Positions 62,665-64,000 of a DNA stretch of 64,000 nucleotides are shown piece after piece; the stretch's first letter is position 1; each line of letters opens with the position of its first letter. The notes under the pieces are model-generated. The model made no database searches. It worked only from the letters and a program-made list of their open reading frames with translations, and was not told the origin of the DNA. The DNA is from Panaeolus papilionaceus (lineage: Eukaryota; Basidiomycota; Agaricomycetes; Agaricales): the NCBI GenBank assembly GCA_015501605.1, contig JADNRZ010000015.1:620001-684000 (forward strand). The letters are read 5' to 3'. The position numbers and the translations under genes were made by a program.

Positions 62665-62973
62665 GCATCTATTTTTCTTCAATTATCAGCTCAGATGCAA
62701 CAAACGTCTTGTATGTATTATATAACTTTGTATAATATTTATTTTTGTGCATTTTTGAGGCTTTTGAGTATGTTTCTTGAGTTGTGATCGTATACGACAG
62801 TGAATCGACGCGTGGGAAACTCAGGCTTGCTTGCCTCATGCAGATTGCGTTGCTGTTACTAGGCCTTCATCTCTTCCACTCATCCTCCCCTCACGCGCTG
62901 CCTTGATTTAGTGGTATGTGGAATATAGACTCATTTATGGGACTTGCTCGAATGGAAGACTCTGAAGGATGAA

Positions 62974-64000
62974 ATGGAACTTTTTGACGCACAACATAAT
63001 CACCACAATAAAGTGTCGTGGCCTAGTGACCTTGAGGTGGTGAGTTCTATTATCTGTAATATCTCATTGGTGGATTGCTGTAACTCTTACTACAGCTTTC
63101 GATATGGCTACCTTCTCCAATAGTTCAACTCCTATCTCACAATAACACCCCATCTCTCGAAGAGACTGAACGGGTCACTAGTTTCCGCAGCGACATCGAA
63201 AGGGGAATCACAGAACATGGAGAGAAGATTCGTGAATTACGCCAACAGATAAAGTTGCTGAAGAAGGAAAAGAACCTTCTGAATAAAAAGGCATTCGTCT
63301 GTGGAGTCGTCTCGTCGCCGTTTCGCCGTCTACCTATGGAAATACTGCAACAGATCGCAACTCACTATGAAATGCCGTCCCCTTTCTGCTCTGGTTCCCT
63401 AATTTCTCCAAGGTCCCACTTCCCTCTGCTCCTTTCTCAGGTGTCGCGCTCCTGGCGTCAGGCGCTTTACGGTTCATCAACCTTCTGGAAAAATTTACGC
63501 CTTCCACTTCGCAGTTACGTCGGCGTCGATAAGCTAGAATTTTATGGTCGGCTGTCTGGTCGTCTGCCAATTGCTATTCAGCTTCAAGAGTCTGGTGATT
63601 TCAATGGGCCTATCAACAATACAACTATTTTATCCTGGATACTTTCTTCGTGGCCCGGTGTGTCTCGTTTGACAAAATTGGCGATCTGCTCTCCAAAGCC
63701 TTCTGCCTTAATACAATACCTGAACGACCAACTGTACAATTCTACTTCCCCAGTACTGTATATCGATTCCCTCACGTTGGTTGACAGTAAAACACCATTC
63801 TTCCCAATTGATACTGGGTGCGATGGCGAATTTGTCACCCGAATTTGTCAAGCCTTCCCTAAACTTCGTCGGCTGTGGCTGGACTTGCATGAGGTCGCAC
63901 TAGACGTCGAAGATCTGCTGAAGAGGTCAATCCTCTCGGATACACCATGGGCCAGACTGTCAACTTTGTACATTGGGGCACCATTTCAACCTCAGGAATG
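62974..64000 (+). CDS. F-box/LRR-like protein, two-exon family, member 6 (cut by right edge)
   Basis: Exon 1 is 62974-63039 (22 codons; MELFDAQHNHHNKVSWPSDL), intron 63040-63095 (GTGAGT donor, TACAG acceptor), exon 2 from 63096 to the window end with no stop. LSIWLPSPIVQLLSHNNTPS opens exon 2, then a coiled coil (IRELRQQIKLLKKEKNLLNK) and F-box (SSPFRRLPMEILQQIATHY) with VSRSWRQALYGSSTFWKNL. The readable tail continues LRR-like (FPKLRRLWLDLHEV). It is the most divergent of the plus-strand array; the GP of the first exon is DA here. The C-terminal part lies outside the window. Confidence 0.82.

Overview
The window looks like nuclear DNA of a mushroom-forming basidiomycete (Agaricomycetes). Genes are dense and mostly broken by many short GT-AG introns of about 43-160 nt, on both strands, with no operon structure. 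The housekeeping proteins are eukaryotic (actin, RPN10, eL18, SCO1, NOP9, a nucleostemin-type GTPase). Two secreted plant-matter enzymes, a CBM1-bearing CE1 esterase and an aryl-alcohol-oxidase-type GMC oxidoreductase, suggest a saprotrophic lignocellulose degrader. No species can be named from this alone.

Left part (1-20.4 kb): a coilin-like gene cut by the left edge; two minus-strand F-box genes (2.5-6.6 kb); a membrane-anchored protein disulfide isomerase head-to-head with proteasome subunit RPN10; two nearly identical DABB/EthD-like genes in inverted orientation flanking the PDI/RPN10 block (6.8-7.6 kb and 15.4-16.1 kb); two unrecognised Ser-rich proteins; and a nine-exon actin gene whose reconstructed exons give exactly 375 residues.

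Middle (20.4-36 kb): a tRNA-Asp with a 12-nt intron, the CBM1-CE1 esterase, a decayed F-box gene, about 3.5 kb with no convincing gene, a four-TM MARVEL-type protein, an MBOAT lysophospholipid acyltransferase, and eL18 divergent from a Tra2-like SR protein. In both genes of that last pair the start codon forms its own exon.

Right part (36-64 kb): nucleostemin-type GTPase, an F-box protein of another subfamily, NOP9, an APH/methylthioribose-kinase-like protein, SCO1, a 180-bp MITE with 9-bp target-site duplications, the GMC oxidoreductase, and a same-strand array of four F-box genes (55.9 kb to the right edge) with a gene relic between two of them.

The most distinctive content is the F-box family. 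Six members (two on minus, four on plus) share one architecture: a first exon of 66 or 69 nt carrying a GPxHxxHRxVPWP-like peptide, one phase-0 intron, then a long exon with a coiled coil, an F-box and an LRR-like tail. A stop-bearing pseudogene and a 3'-end relic show ongoing birth and death. Exon boundaries here come from reading splice signals and frame; reconstructed models were checked for length divisible by three. No homology search was run, so family names rest on recognised motifs.
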